Positions 1 through 8,910 are shown, counted from the first letter of the stretch. The stretch: 64,000 nucleotides of DNA from Asanoa ishikariensis (GCF_900107455.1 NZ_FNQB01000003.1:1736001-1800000), one strand, 5' to 3'. Numbers and translations are program-made. Notes: a model not told the origin generated them from the letters alone.

Positions 1-68
1 CCTGGAAGCCCGGCGACCAGAAGCATCTTCGTGCCGCCGATGTCGACTCCTACGGTCGGCGCCGTCAT
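1..68 (-). CDS. ROK family sugar kinase, N-terminal fragment (runs off left edge)
   Basis: Only the first 22 codons lie inside the window; the gene continues to the left. They include DIGGTK, the phosphate-binding loop at the start of the ROK/ASKHA kinase fold, only nine residues or so from the initiator. No winged-helix domain precedes the loop, so a glucokinase-like sugar kinase is more likely than a ROK repressor. The ATG shares bases with the TGA of the HxlR-type gene to its right (ATGA overlap), so the two are probably cotranscribed and translationally coupled. The substrate cannot be judged from so short a piece. Confidence 0.75.
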   Translation of the reverse strand, partial: MTAPTVGVDIGGTKMLLVAGLP

Positions 69-406
69 GCCGAGCGGGCCCGGAGCACCTCGGGCTGATG
101 GGCCGCGCTCCACGCGCAGATGGCGGCCAGCGGTTCCAGCAGGGTGCGGCCGAGCGGCGTGAGCGCGTACTCGACCCGCGGCGGATTCTCCCCGTACGCG
201 GTGCGGGTCAACAGACCGTCGCGTTCCATCGCCCGCAGCGACTCGGTCAGCACCTTCGCGGTGATGCGCAGCGGCACGATCAGCTCTCCGAAGCGACGGG
301 GACCGTCGCGCAGACACACGATGATCTTCATCGTCCACTTGTCACCGATGCGGATCAGCGGGCGGTCCGTGCCGCAGTCGCTGAAGAGGTCGGGGTCCAG
401 GGTCAC
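65..406 (-). CDS. HxlR family winged-helix transcriptional regulator
   Basis: The product (113 residues from the GTG at 406) has the HxlR pattern: an N-terminal cysteine in DCGTDRPL, then IGDKWTMKIIVCL, the recognition segment RFGELIVPLRITAKVLTESLR, and the wing GLLTRTAYGENPPRVEYALTPLG. HxlR proteins are small dimeric DNA-binding proteins, often thiol- or quinone-responsive; Cys11 is the only candidate sensor residue near the N-terminus. The frame stays open to 553, but that would overlap the divergent gene starting at 468. An ATG at 469 would also be antisense-overlapping, so the GTG at 406 next to the conserved region is preferred. The gene lies divergent to an NAD(P)-binding protein, its most likely target, and is coupled to the ROK kinase. 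Confidence 0.85.
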   Translation of the reverse strand: MTLDPDLFSDCGTDRPLIRIGDKWTMKIIVCLRDGPRRFGELIVPLRITAKVLTESLRAMERDGLLTRTAYGENPPRVEYALTPLGRTLLEPLAAICAWSAAHQPEVLRARSA

Positions 407-467
407 AGCAGCAACCGTAGCCAGTTTCGTTGCGGTAACCGGCACCTCGGGGGCTACCGTCCGCGCC

Positions 468-1109
468 ATGTTGAGCATCATCGTCTTCGGTGCCGGTGGG
501 CGGGCCGGGCGCCGGATCGTCGCCGAGTCCCTCGCCCGTGGCCACCGGGTCACCGCCGTCGTCCGTGAGCCCGCGCGCCATCCCGACCTCGAAGGGGCCG
601 TCGCCGGCGACGTGACCGACGCCCGTCAGGTCGCCGTCCTGAGCGAGGGGCACGACGCCGCCGTGCACGCGGCCGCCCGGCTCGACGTGCCGGCCGCCGA
701 GTTCTTCCCCGACGCGGCACGCGCGCTCACCGCCGGCCTGACCCAGGCCGGCGTGCCGCGCCTGGTGGCGATCGGCATCGGCACCACGCTGGAGGTCGCA
801 CCCGGGCAGGCGGTGCACGACGCGCCCGACTTCCCGGCCGAGTACCGCGCGTTCTCGCTGGGCCATGCCGCCCAGATCGACGTCCTGCGCGCGGCCGGCG
901 AAGGCCTCGACTGGGTGCTGCTCGTGCCGCCGCCGACCCTGCTCGACGACGCGACGGACGGGACCGGCGCCTACCGGACGAACAGCGACAACCAGGTGCT
1001 GGCGACGGGCGACACCCTCTTCGCGTACGCCGATCTGGCCATCGCCGTGGTCGACGAGGTCGACCAGCCGAAGCATCACCGCGCGGCTATTGCCGTCGGT
1101 CCGGCGTAA
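468..1109 (+). CDS. NAD(P)-binding, atypical short-chain-type protein (NmrA/NAD(P)H-binding family)
   Basis: 213 residues. The protein opens with IIVFGAGGRAGRR, a glycine-rich Rossmann loop, followed by a basic patch (REPARHPDL) and GDVTDARQV, the usual layout of NAD(P)H-binding proteins related to NmrA and to flavin-reductase or anthrone-oxygenase-like enzymes. No catalytic YxxxK motif is evident, so it may be a redox-sensing or atypical reductase protein. It is divergent from the HxlR-type regulator with about 60 bp between the chosen starts; divergent HxlR/NmrA-like pairs commonly answer to electrophiles or quinones. The ATG at 468 has no strong ribosome binding site. Confidence 0.75.
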   Translation: MLSIIVFGAGGRAGRRIVAESLARGHRVTAVVREPARHPDLEGAVAGDVTDARQVAVLSEGHDAAVHAAARLDVPAAEFFPDAARALTAGLTQAGVPRLVAIGIGTTLEVAPGQAVHDAPDFPAEYRAFSLGHAAQIDVLRAAGEGLDWVLLVPPPTLLDDATDGTGAYRTNSDNQVLATGDTLFAYADLAIAVVDEVDQPKHHRAAIAVGPA

Positions 1110-1115
1110 ACAAGA

Positions 1116-1748
1116 TCAGGCGAAGCCGGCGAGCGTGAAGGCCCCGAGCCCGACCAGGGCCAGCGGCACGGCGGCACCCAGCACCAGCGCCCGCTGCCGG
1201 GTCGAGCGCAGGGCCACCAGGATGATCAGCAGCCCGAGGACGGCCCGGATCACAGCGAGCCACACCGGCTCGTCGCCGTAGTTCGGGTCGCCGATGCGCC
1301 CGGCCTGCAGCGCCGCCTCCGCGAACAGCACCGCGGCGGGCAGCGCGGCACCGACGGTCAGGCGCCAGCCCGAGGTGCGCGCCCAGACGCCGGCGATGCC
1401 GAAGACCACGCCCGCCAGGATGCCGAAGAACATCCACAGCAGCGACGACGGCGCCCACAGGACGGCCAGGGCGTCGTGCTGGATGAGCAGCGCGGCCAAG
1501 TAGTAGCTGGGCACCGCGACCACGAGGAGCACGGCCGCGGCCGCGGCGGCCCGGACCACGCCCGTCCGGACCCACCAGCCGAAGGCGAAGGCGGCCACCG
1601 CCCAGACCGCGCTCGAGTTGCCGAGGTCCGCGAACGGGGACGGGACGAACTTGATCCACACGAAGTCGAGGAAGCCCAGCGCGAACCCGCACACCACGGC
1701 GGCAGTGGTCAGCACGCGACGGTCAGCCAGCACGGCGGAGCCTCTCAT
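1116..1748 (-). CDS. Integral membrane protein of unknown function (DUF6518-like)
   Basis: 210 residues with about six hydrophobic segments separated by short loops (around residues 12-30, 45-65, 68-88, 95-118, 128-145 and 160-205) and no soluble domain. I associate the pattern with an actinobacterial family of uncharacterised membrane proteins (DUF6518), with low certainty about the family name. Its ATG overlaps the TGA of the YibE/F gene (ATGA), which makes it the last gene of the formate dehydrogenase transcript. There is no Shine-Dalgarno site independent of the upstream coding region, so translational coupling is likely. It ends 6 bp from the stop of the convergent NAD(P)-binding gene; I see no terminator between them. 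Confidence 0.65.
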   Translation of the reverse strand: MRGSAVLADRRVLTTAAVVCGFALGFLDFVWIKFVPSPFADLGNSSAVWAVAAFAFGWWVRTGVVRAAAAAAVLLVVAVPSYYLAALLIQHDALAVLWAPSSLLWMFFGILAGVVFGIAGVWARTSGWRLTVGAALPAAVLFAEAALQAGRIGDPNYGDEPVWLAVIRAVLGLLIILVALRSTRQRALVLGAAVPLALVGLGAFTLAGFA

Positions 1749-3010
1749 TTGCCAAGATCCAAATCTTCCGCGGCCAACGCGGCCAGCACTTCCGAGCGAT
1801 CAGTGCGCGGCTTCGGCGGCCGCGGCGGCTTCGGCGGCTTGGGCGGCCGGTTGCCGGCGGTGGCCACGAACGCGGCCAGGGCGGTGGTGATCGGCACCGC
1901 GGCGACCAGGCCGAGCGTGCCGACGACGCTGCGGACGATCTCCTGGGCGATGAACTCCGCGGTCAGCACCTCGCGGACGCCGGTCCCGCCGGCGATCACC
2001 AGGAGCAGGACCGGGAGCGAGGCACCCGCGTACGCCAGGACGATGGTGTTGACCGTCGATGCGATGTGCGCCCGGCCGACCCGGGTGCCACCCCGGTAGA
2101 GCTCGCGCCGGCTCAGCGACGGGTTCGCCCGGGCCAGCTCGCCGACGGTCGCCGCCTGGGTGACCGTGACGTCGTCGAGCACGCCGAGCGAGCCGATGAT
2201 GATGCCGGCCAGCAGCAGGCCGTGCAGGTCCACGTCGCCGTGCAGCAGGGAAAGAGTGATCGCGTTCTCGTCGCCGTACCCGGTCAGGTGCGTGAACCCG
2301 ATCGCCAGCGTGCCGACGCCGCCGGCGAGCACCAGGCTGGCCAGGGTGCCGAGGACCGCCACCGAGGTCTGGGCGGTGAGGCCGTGGGTCAGGTAGAGCA
2401 CTACGAACATGATCAGGGCGGCGCCGGTGACCGCGACCAGCAACGGCGGGCCGCCGCCGAGGATGGCCGGGAGTACGAAGCCGAGCAGCACCGCGAAGCT
2501 GACCGCGAGGCCGGCCAGCGCGGCCAGGCCCCGCCAACGGCCGAACGCGATGATCGCCACGGCGAAGGCGACCACGAGCCAGAGCAGCGGCGAACCGCGC
2601 TGGTGGTCGGCGATCGTGTAGACGATGGCCGTGGGGTCCTCGGAGTCGGTCAGCGGGGTGACGATCACCGCGTCGCCGACGTCGACGCTGGGTGCGCCCG
2701 GGCCTGACGGCAGCTCCGTCTCCCGGGTCTGGCCATTGTCCGGGCCGGAGTCGAGGGTGACCGTGGCACTCCCGCAAGGACCGGGCTCCGCCTCGCCTGA
2801 AGGCGTCGCCGGACAGATCGAGATCACGATCGACGTGACGGTGGCGTGGAAGCGCGGCACCGGGTCGGCCTGGTCGGGCTTGGGCACGTCGCCCGGCCAG
2901 AGCAGCGCGGTGGCGATCCCGGTGGCCAGGAACGCGGGCACCAGGATGGCGGCGAGGATGATTCGCAGGCGGCGGGGCGCCCGCGGAGCGGGCTGGTGGT
3001 CGTGACCCAT
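1745..3010 (-). CDS. YibE/F family multitransmembrane protein
   Basis: 421 residues from the ATG at 3010. A short cytoplasmic N-terminus and one membrane anchor (about residues 15-35) lead into an extracytoplasmic domain with cysteines (ICPATPSGEAEPGPCGSATV), then seven or eight membrane segments from about residue 145, ending in a basic, proline-rich tail (NRPPKPPKPPRPPKP). The core (GRWRGLAALAGL, LGVLDDVTVTQAATVGELA, RVGRAHIASTVNTIVLAYAGASLPVLLL) is typical of YibE/F-like proteins, whose function is not established; transport is assumed from topology. The start lies only 4 bp after the NrfD stop and the 3' end overlaps the next gene, so it belongs to the formate dehydrogenase transcript. 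The link to formate metabolism is positional only. Confidence 0.8.
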   Translation of the reverse strand: MGHDHQPAPRAPRRLRIILAAILVPAFLATGIATALLWPGDVPKPDQADPVPRFHATVTSIVISICPATPSGEAEPGPCGSATVTLDSGPDNGQTRETELPSGPGAPSVDVGDAVIVTPLTDSEDPTAIVYTIADHQRGSPLLWLVVAFAVAIIAFGRWRGLAALAGLAVSFAVLLGFVLPAILGGGPPLLVAVTGAALIMFVVLYLTHGLTAQTSVAVLGTLASLVLAGGVGTLAIGFTHLTGYGDENAITLSLLHGDVDLHGLLLAGIIIGSLGVLDDVTVTQAATVGELARANPSLSRRELYRGGTRVGRAHIASTVNTIVLAYAGASLPVLLLVIAGGTGVREVLTAEFIAQEIVRSVVGTLGLVAAVPITTALAAFVATAGNRPPKPPKPPRPPKPRTDRSEVLAALAAEDLDLGK

Positions 3011-3014
3011 CGGG

Positions 3015-4007
3015 TCAGAGGCTACCCAGGCGTTCGCGCTGTGGGACGACGGTGTACTTCGGGTCCTCCGCCGACGCCTTGCCCGCCTCGAAGACGCCGA
3101 GGCGGGTGGCCAGCGAACCGGCGAGCAGCGCGCCACCGGCCAGCGCCGACACCGTGCGGCTCCGTGAGCCCAGCAGGGCCCCGACGGCGCCGGCGGCGGT
3201 CAGCACCCGGGCGGCGCGCAGCAGCTTGCCGGCCCGGCCCGTGCGGTAGGGCTCGCTGAGCAGGCCCATCCGGTGCTCGACGCCGTGGGTCGCGGCCAGC
3301 TCCAGGGCGGCACCGGCCACCGCGAGGGTCCGCGCCGGGCCGGCCTGCGCGGTCGGCGCGCCGATCAGGCCGGCGGCGCCGCCGCTGGCCAGGGCGCTGC
3401 CGGCGAAGACGAAGGGCAGCCGGGGGTACGCCGCGTGCCAGGCGGGCGTCGCGGTGTCGGAGATCAGCACCGCGGTGTACGTCGCCATGGCCGGCGCGAG
3501 GGCGGCGGCGGCGAGCCCGCCCGCCCGGCCGGCGGTCGGCAGCGCGCGGGCGGCCAACCCGAGTGCACCGCGGCGGGGCAGGTAGGGCGCGGCCTCGGCG
3601 ACCGCTGCCAGGCCCGCAGCCGCGCTGAACCCGCTGAAGACCCAGGTGCCCATCGACATCGGCGAGGTCGGCTTGGCCACGCGGAGCATGTTGAGGAAGC
3701 GGCTCGGCCGGCCCAGGTCGACGACCAGGAAGTAGGTGCTGGCGACGATCGCGGCCAGGGCGGTGAGCCGGCCGGTGGTGCGCAGTGCGGGGCGCTTGGT
3801 CAGGTCGGCGCCGGCCGCGACCAGAGCGGAGCCGGCCGCGAGCCCGCCGGTGAAGAAGTAGGCGGCGATGTCGTGCGTCCAGACGGGGGCCTTCACCACC
3901 GGACGGCCGTAGTAGGAGCGGAACTCGGCCGGCGGCACCATGACCCGGTCGCCCTTGCCACCACCGCGCCGGCCGCCTTTTTGCGGGGCCTGGTCCGGCT
4001 TGGTCAC
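3015..4007 (-). CDS. nrfD: NrfD/PsrC-type membrane subunit of formate dehydrogenase
   Basis: 330 residues from a GTG that overlaps the TGA of the iron-sulfur subunit gene (GTGA). After a basic cytoplasmic segment come SYYGRPVVKAPVWTHDIAAYFFTGG and about eight membrane helices, including the family pattern DLGRPSRFLNMLRVAKPTSPMS. NrfD-type subunits anchor molybdopterin oxidoreductases to the membrane and pass electrons from the four-cluster subunit to quinone. The ATG-started longer frame (to 4079) would overlap the preceding gene by 70 bp and is rejected. It forms part of the overlapping series fdhA-fdhB-nrfD, so the three products are expected in fixed ratio in one complex. Confidence 0.9.
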   Translation of the reverse strand: MTKPDQAPQKGGRRGGGKGDRVMVPPAEFRSYYGRPVVKAPVWTHDIAAYFFTGGLAAGSALVAAGADLTKRPALRTTGRLTALAAIVASTYFLVVDLGRPSRFLNMLRVAKPTSPMSMGTWVFSGFSAAAGLAAVAEAAPYLPRRGALGLAARALPTAGRAGGLAAAALAPAMATYTAVLISDTATPAWHAAYPRLPFVFAGSALASGGAAGLIGAPTAQAGPARTLAVAGAALELAATHGVEHRMGLLSEPYRTGRAGKLLRAARVLTAAGAVGALLGSRSRTVSALAGGALLAGSLATRLGVFEAGKASAEDPKYTVVPQRERLGSL

Positions 4008-4933
4008 GGTCGCCGCCCCAGGAACGCCACGGCCGCGGCGGCCACCATGCTCAACGCTGCCACGCCCGCATGCTTCCACATGCTCGGCAGGTCACGGGTG
4101 GTGACCACCGGATCCGGCGGCAGGCCGTACACCTCCGGCTCGTCGAGGAGCAGGAAGAACGCCCCGTCGCCACCGACGCCGTCGTCCGGGTCGTGGCCGT
4201 AGAGCCTCGCCTCGGTCACGCCGCGCTGGTGCAGCACCTCGACCCGCCCGGCGGCGCGCTCGCGGAGCTCGTCGAGCTCGCCATATTGAATGGACTGGGT
4301 CGGGCAGGCCTGCGCGCAGGCGGGGGTCATGCCCTCGCCGATCCGGTCGTAGCAGAGCGTGCACTTCCACGCCCGGCCGTCGTCCTCGCGCCGGTCGATC
4401 ACGCCGTACGGGCAGGCCGGGATGCAGTAGCCGCAGCCGTTGCAGATGTCCTCCTGCACCACGACGGTGCCGAACTCCGTGCGGAACAGCGACCCGGTCG
4501 GGCAGACGTCGAGGCAGGCGGCGTGGGTGCAGTGCTTGCACACGTTCGACATCATCAGCCAGCGCAGGTCGCGGTCCTCCCGGCCGTTCGCGCCGGGCAG
4601 CGTCGAGGAGGGCATGCCGAGGAACTGGGTCGACACCGTCGACTCGGCCTCGCGCAGCACGTCCATGGCGGCCGGGCTCGGTGCGGCCTGTTCGATGAAG
4701 GCCACGTGCCGCCAGGTGTTGGCCGACAGCCCGCCGGTGTTGTCGTACGACATGCCGAGCAGGTTGAAGCCGTCGTCCGGGACCGCGTTCCACTCCTTGC
4801 AGGCCACCTCGCAGGCCTTGCAGCCGATGCAGACGCTGGTGTCGGTGAAGAAGCCCATCCGCGGGGGCGCGTCGGTGTAACCGGCGTCGGGCGCCGGGTC
4901 GATCGGACCGTACAAGCTGTTAGGTCCGGCCAT
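4004..4933 (-). CDS. fdhB: Formate dehydrogenase iron-sulfur (4 x [4Fe-4S]) subunit
   Basis: 309 residues. Four ferredoxin-like cysteine groups are visible: CIGCKACEVACKEWN, CKHCTHAACLDVCP, CNGCGYCIPACPYG and CTLCYDRIGEG...CAQACP, enough for four [4Fe-4S] clusters. A C-terminal hydrophobic stretch (about residues 288-306) can anchor it to the membrane, as in formate dehydrogenase-N/O beta subunits. There is no export signal. It would carry electrons from the catalytic subunit to the NrfD protein. The ATG at 4933 is used because the product begins MAGPNSLYGP just before the first cluster; the start overlaps the end of fdhA by 14 bp and the stop overlaps nrfD by 4 bp. Confidence 0.92.
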   Translation of the reverse strand: MAGPNSLYGPIDPAPDAGYTDAPPRMGFFTDTSVCIGCKACEVACKEWNAVPDDGFNLLGMSYDNTGGLSANTWRHVAFIEQAAPSPAAMDVLREAESTVSTQFLGMPSSTLPGANGREDRDLRWLMMSNVCKHCTHAACLDVCPTGSLFRTEFGTVVVQEDICNGCGYCIPACPYGVIDRREDDGRAWKCTLCYDRIGEGMTPACAQACPTQSIQYGELDELRERAAGRVEVLHQRGVTEARLYGHDPDDGVGGDGAFFLLLDEPEVYGLPPDPVVTTRDLPSMWKHAGVAALSMVAAAAVAFLGRRP

Positions 4934-7900
4934 CACTCTCTCCCGCTCCAGGTGTCTCCAACGGCGCGTAGTGCGTGGCGTCCAGCCTCGCACGCCGCAG
5001 GTAGTCGGCGACGTAGTCCAGCAGGGCCGGGCCGGTCGGGCGCCGGCCGGCCCGGATGTCGCACGTGCCGACCTTGCTCTCCTGGATGAGCACGTTGGGG
5101 TCGAGGGTGATGCCGAACAGGTCGTTGGCCGAGTCACCGGTGATCAGACCGGAACCGCCCCAGTGGTACGGCAGCCAGATCTGGTGGATGACCCGCCCGT
5201 CCAGGCGCAAGGGGCGCAGCCGGGCCGTGACCAGCACCCGCGCCTCGATGGCGGCCCGGCCGGTGATCACGTGCGCCCAGCCCATGTGCTCGAGCCCGCG
5301 CTCCTCGGCCAGCGCCGGCGAGACCTCGACGAACATGGCCGGCTGGAGCTCGGAGAGGTACGCCAACTGCCGGCTCATCCCGCCGGCGGTGTGGTGCTCG
5401 GTCAGGCGGCTGGTGGTGAAGACGTACGGGAAAACCTCGCTGTGCCGCTCCGGCGGGGCCGGGTTGAGCTGGTTGTCCGGCCGGTCGTACACCTTGCGGA
5501 CGGGGTTGGCCTGCTGGCTGTAGAGCGGGTTGCGCAGCGGCGACTCGGCCGGCTCGTAATGGGTCGGCATGGGGCCGTCGATCAGGCCCGCCGGGGCGTA
5601 CAGCCAGCCCTTCCCGTCACCTTGCATGATGAACGCGTCGTCGCCCGCCAACCCGTCGACACCGATGGTGCCCGGTGCCGGCCGGAAGCTCGGATCCTTC
5701 GTCTTCTCGAAGTCCGGCACGTCGTGGCCGGTCCACTCGCCCTTCTCCGGGTCCCACCAGACGTACGCCTTCTTCTCGCTCCACGGAACCCCCTGCGGGT
5801 CGGCGGACGCGCGGTTGTAGAGGATCCGCCGGTTGGCCGGCCAGACCCAGCCCCACTCGGGCGCCACCCAGCTCTGCTCCTGCCCGGGTTTGCGCCGGGC
5901 AGCCTGGTTGACGCCGTCGGCGAAGACTCCACTGTAGATCCAGCACCCACAGGCGGTGGAGCCGTCGGCCTGGAGCTGGGTGAAGCCGGAAAGCGGAGCG
6001 CCCGTGGCCACGTCGTACCCGTTGATCTCCTTGAGCACCGACTCGGCGTCCGGCTCGTTGTGCTGTCCGCTGGTCGGATAGCTCCAGGCGAGTCTCTTGA
6101 CCGGCTCGTCACGCTCCAGTGTGGACGCCGCGAGGCGTTCCCGGACCAGGCGGCCGAGGTGGTAGAAGAACCACAGCTCCGAGCGGCAGTCCTGCGGCGG
6201 GTCCAGGGCCTTCTCCCGCCACTGCAGCATCCGCTGGGTCTGGGTGAACGTGCCCTCCTTCTCCACGTGCGACGCCGCCGGCAGGAAGAACACCTCGGTG
6301 CGGCAGTCCTCCGTGACGATCTCGCCGGTCTCGATCTCGGGCGAGTCCTTCCAGAACGTCGCGCTCTCGATCATGTAGAGGTCGCGGACCACCAGCCAGT
6401 CGAGGTTGGCCATGCCGAGGCGCTGCGCCCGGCCGTGGGCCGAGCCGACCGCCGGGTTCTGACCGAGCAGGAAGTAGCCCTTGATCTTCCCGTCGATCAT
6501 GTTGAACACCTGCTGATACGTGCCGTGGTCGCCGGTCAGCCGGGGAAGCCAGCCGTACCCCCAGTCGTTCTCCTCGGTGGCGTGCTCGCCGAAGTACGCC
6601 TTGAGCAGGCTGACGGCGTAGCAGCGGGCGTACGCCCAGAAGCCCTTCTGGCCCAGGTGCCGGATCGCCTCGGCCCACATGTCGAAGGTCTCGTGCTGCT
6701 TGAAGTGCGGCATGGGCAGGTAGCCCGGAAGCAGGTTGAACAGCGTCGGGATGTCGGTCGAGCCCTGGATGCTGGCATGCCCGCGCAGCGCCATGATGCC
6801 GCCGCCGGGGCGACCCATGTTGCCCAGCAGCAACTGGATGATCGCGCCGGCCCGGATGTACTGGACGCCGACGGTGTGCTGGGTCCAACCCACCGAGTAG
6901 ACCAGCGCGGTGGTGCGCTCGCGCCCCGAGTTGCGGGTCCACGCCTCACAGACCTTCTGGAACTGCTCCGGGGGTACGCCGCAGACGCGCTCGACCACCT
7001 CGGGGGTGTAGCGGGCGTAGTGCCGCTTGAGGACCTGGTAGACGCAGCGCGGGTCCTGGAGCGTCTCGTCGCGCTCGACGGAGCCGCTGACCGGAGGACC
7101 GTGGGCCTCGTGCTGGATACCGGCGCCGGTCTCACGATGCACGTGCGCGTCTTCGTGGGACTGGGCGAACTCCTCGTGGCCCTCGTACTGCCAGGTGACC
7201 GGGTCGTAGGTCCCGGTCTCCGGGTGGTAGCCGGAGAACAGCCCGCCGAGGTCCTCGGTGTCCTGGAACCCTTCGGTGACGAGCGTGGCCGCGTTGGTGT
7301 ACGAGACCACGTACTCCCGGAAGTCGAGCTCGTTGGACAGGATGTAGTTGATCACCCCACCGAGGAACGCGATGTCGGACCCGACCCGCAGCGGCACGAA
7401 CTCGTCGGCCACGGCGCTGGTCCGGGTGAACCGCGGGTCGACGTGGATCACCGTCGCACCGCGCTTCTTGGCCTCCATCACCCACTGGAACCCGACCGGA
7501 TGTGCCTCGGCCATGTTGGAACCTTGGATGACGATGCAGTCGGCGTTAGCCAGGTCCTGCTGGAACCCGGTGGCCCCGCCACGGCCGAAGCTGGTCCCCA
7601 GACCGGGGACGGTGGAGGAGTGTCAAATACGGGCCTGGTTCTCGATCTGGATCGCGCCCATCGCGGTGAACAACTTCTTGATCAGGTAGTTCTCTTCGTT
7701 GTCCAGCGTGGCGCCACCCAGGCTCGAGATGCCCAGCGTGCGGTTGAGCGGACGCCCGTCGTCGTCCTTGTCCTCCCAGGTGTCGGCCCGCGCCTTGACC
7801 ACCCGGTCGGCGATCATCTCCATCGCGGTGTCGAGGTCGAGCTCTTCCCAGTCTTTGCCGTAGGGACGGCGATAGAGCACCGTGCGCTGACGGCGGTCGC

Positions 7901-8192
7901 TGGTCACCAGGCTCTTGCTGGCCGAGCCCTTGGGACAGAGGCGACCGCGCGAGATGGGGCTGTCCGGGTCGCCCTCGATCTGGGTGACCTTGCCGTCCTT
8001 GACGAACACCCGCTGCCCACAACCGACGGCGCAGTAGGGACAGACGGACTTGGCGACCGAGTCAGCGGTCTTGGTGCGGGGTTCGAGGGCGTCGGTGCGC
8101 GCGGATCGGGCGGCCTGCCCGCGGCCAAGCGGATCAGTGCCGGTGAGCTGCCGGTAAACCGGCCACCCTTCGATCCACGTCCGGACCCCCAC
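4920..8192 (-). CDS. fdhA: Formate dehydrogenase catalytic subunit, predicted selenoprotein (in-frame TGA at 7623-7625)
   Basis: Two open segments in the same frame, 7626-8192 and 4920-7622, are separated only by a TGA at residue 190. Read through as selenocysteine it gives a 1,090-residue molybdo/tungsto-bis-PGD oxidoreductase, the normal length. The N-terminus holds the [4Fe-4S] ligands Cys51, Cys54, Cys58 (CPYCAVGCG) and Cys86 (RLCPKG). The context ENQARI-TGA-HSSTVPGLG is the family active site, where Sec or Cys is followed by an essential His (His191); MAEAHPVGFQW follows at residue 227. No twin-arginine signal is seen, so the enzyme probably faces the cytoplasm, oxidising formate to CO2 and feeding electrons through FdhB to NrfD. 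A SECIS-like hairpin follows the TGA. No selA, selB, selC or selD lies in the window. The alternative is a Cys-codon point mutation that inactivates the gene. Confidence 0.88.
7594..7625 (-). promoter_or_regulatory. Selenocysteine UGA codon with SECIS-like hairpin
   Basis: On the minus strand the TGA (7625-7623) is followed by 12 nt and then a perfect 6-bp stem, GTCCCC (7610-7605) with GGGGAC (7599-7594), closing a five-base loop GGTCT. From what I know of E. coli fdhF, its SelB-binding loop is also GGUCU and begins 18 nt after the UGA, as here. The bulged U of the E. coli element is not obvious. The peptide V-P-G-L-G-T constrains these codons, so part of the pairing could be fortuitous; the GGT codon needed for the loop is not the preferred glycine codon in this G/C-biased gene. 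Confidence 0.7.
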
Positions 8193-8288
8193 GCAACCAC
8201 CCTAGATCAGCGCACCTGCCCGCGCACGCCGTCGCCCACCACTCACGTCCCTCCACGCCGCCCAGGCCCACCCGGAGCCGGCGCCCGC

Positions 8289-8864
8289 TCAGCGGGCGGC
8301 GGTGACGCGGTCGACCAGGGCGGCGATCAGGTCGCCGTACGGGTATGGCGCCAGGACGTCGGGGACTGTGAGGTCGTCGATCAGTAGGCCGGACATGGCC
8401 AGGTAGAGCAGGACGACCGTGGTTTCGTCGCCCGGTAGGTCGGCGTCCAGGTGGAATTTGATGCTCTCCCGCAGGTTCTGGCTGAAGACGTCGACCAGGA
8501 CCGCGCGCAGTTCTGGGCGGCGCGTGGCTTCCAGGCGTAGTTCCAGCATCGCCAGGTAGGTCGAGCGGTCCCGGCGCAGCCGGTCCAGGAGTTGGTGCAT
8601 CAACAGCGTGACCAACTCACGGGTACGAGGCGCGCGCATCGTTTCCGCGATCTCCGACTCGATCGGGGTCAGGCGCTCGCGGGTGCGTTGGGCTACCTGG
8701 GCGATCAGGTCGTCCCGGTTGGCGAAGTAGTTGGACGCCGTGCCGGTCGGGACTCCGGCCGCCGTGTCGACCGCGCGGAAGGTCAGGCCGCGGGAGCCGT
8801 CGCCGGCCAGGACCTCGATGGCGGCGTCGAGCAGGGCGGTGCGGCGGGCGGGGTTCTGGCGCAT
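8289..8864 (-). CDS. TetR family transcriptional regulator
   Basis: 191 residues. The N-terminal TetR helix-turn-helix is clear (ARRTALLDAAIEVLAGDGSRG, then FRAVDTAAGVPTGTASNYFANRDDLI), followed by an all-helical ligand-binding region with the pattern LEATRRPELRAVL seen in this subfamily. The gene faces away from the dihydrofolate-reductase-like gene at 8940. A perfect 12-bp inverted repeat (8908-8939) lies between them and probably is its operator, so it should repress that gene and perhaps itself. The ligand is unknown. Confidence 0.92.
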   Translation of the reverse strand: MRQNPARRTALLDAAIEVLAGDGSRGLTFRAVDTAAGVPTGTASNYFANRDDLIAQVAQRTRERLTPIESEIAETMRAPRTRELVTLLMHQLLDRLRRDRSTYLAMLELRLEATRRPELRAVLVDVFSQNLRESIKFHLDADLPGDETTVVLLYLAMSGLLIDDLTVPDVLAPYPYGDLIAALVDRVTAAR

Positions 8865-8880
8865 CGGGCTCCTTGTCGCG

Positions 8881-8910
8881 TTGACACCACTGCAAGTGTA
8901 GTACTACGTT
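8881..8910 (+). promoter_or_regulatory. Candidate promoter of the RibD-like gene
   Basis: TTGACA at 8881-8886 is followed by an 18-bp spacer and TACGTT (8905-8910). The -10 half overlaps the left arm of the inverted repeat at 8908-8939, which would place a bound TetR protein over the promoter. Confidence 0.45.

Noticed and set aside
7623-7625. TGA in fdhA as a simple pseudogene mark
   Set aside because: Not excluded, but the exact Sec position, following His, intact frame and SECIS-like loop make readthrough more likely.
4971-8387. A 1,138-codon open frame opposite the formate dehydrogenase gene
   Set aside because: It mirrors the antisense of fdhA with no domain and low-complexity composition; long antisense frames are expected at this G+C content.
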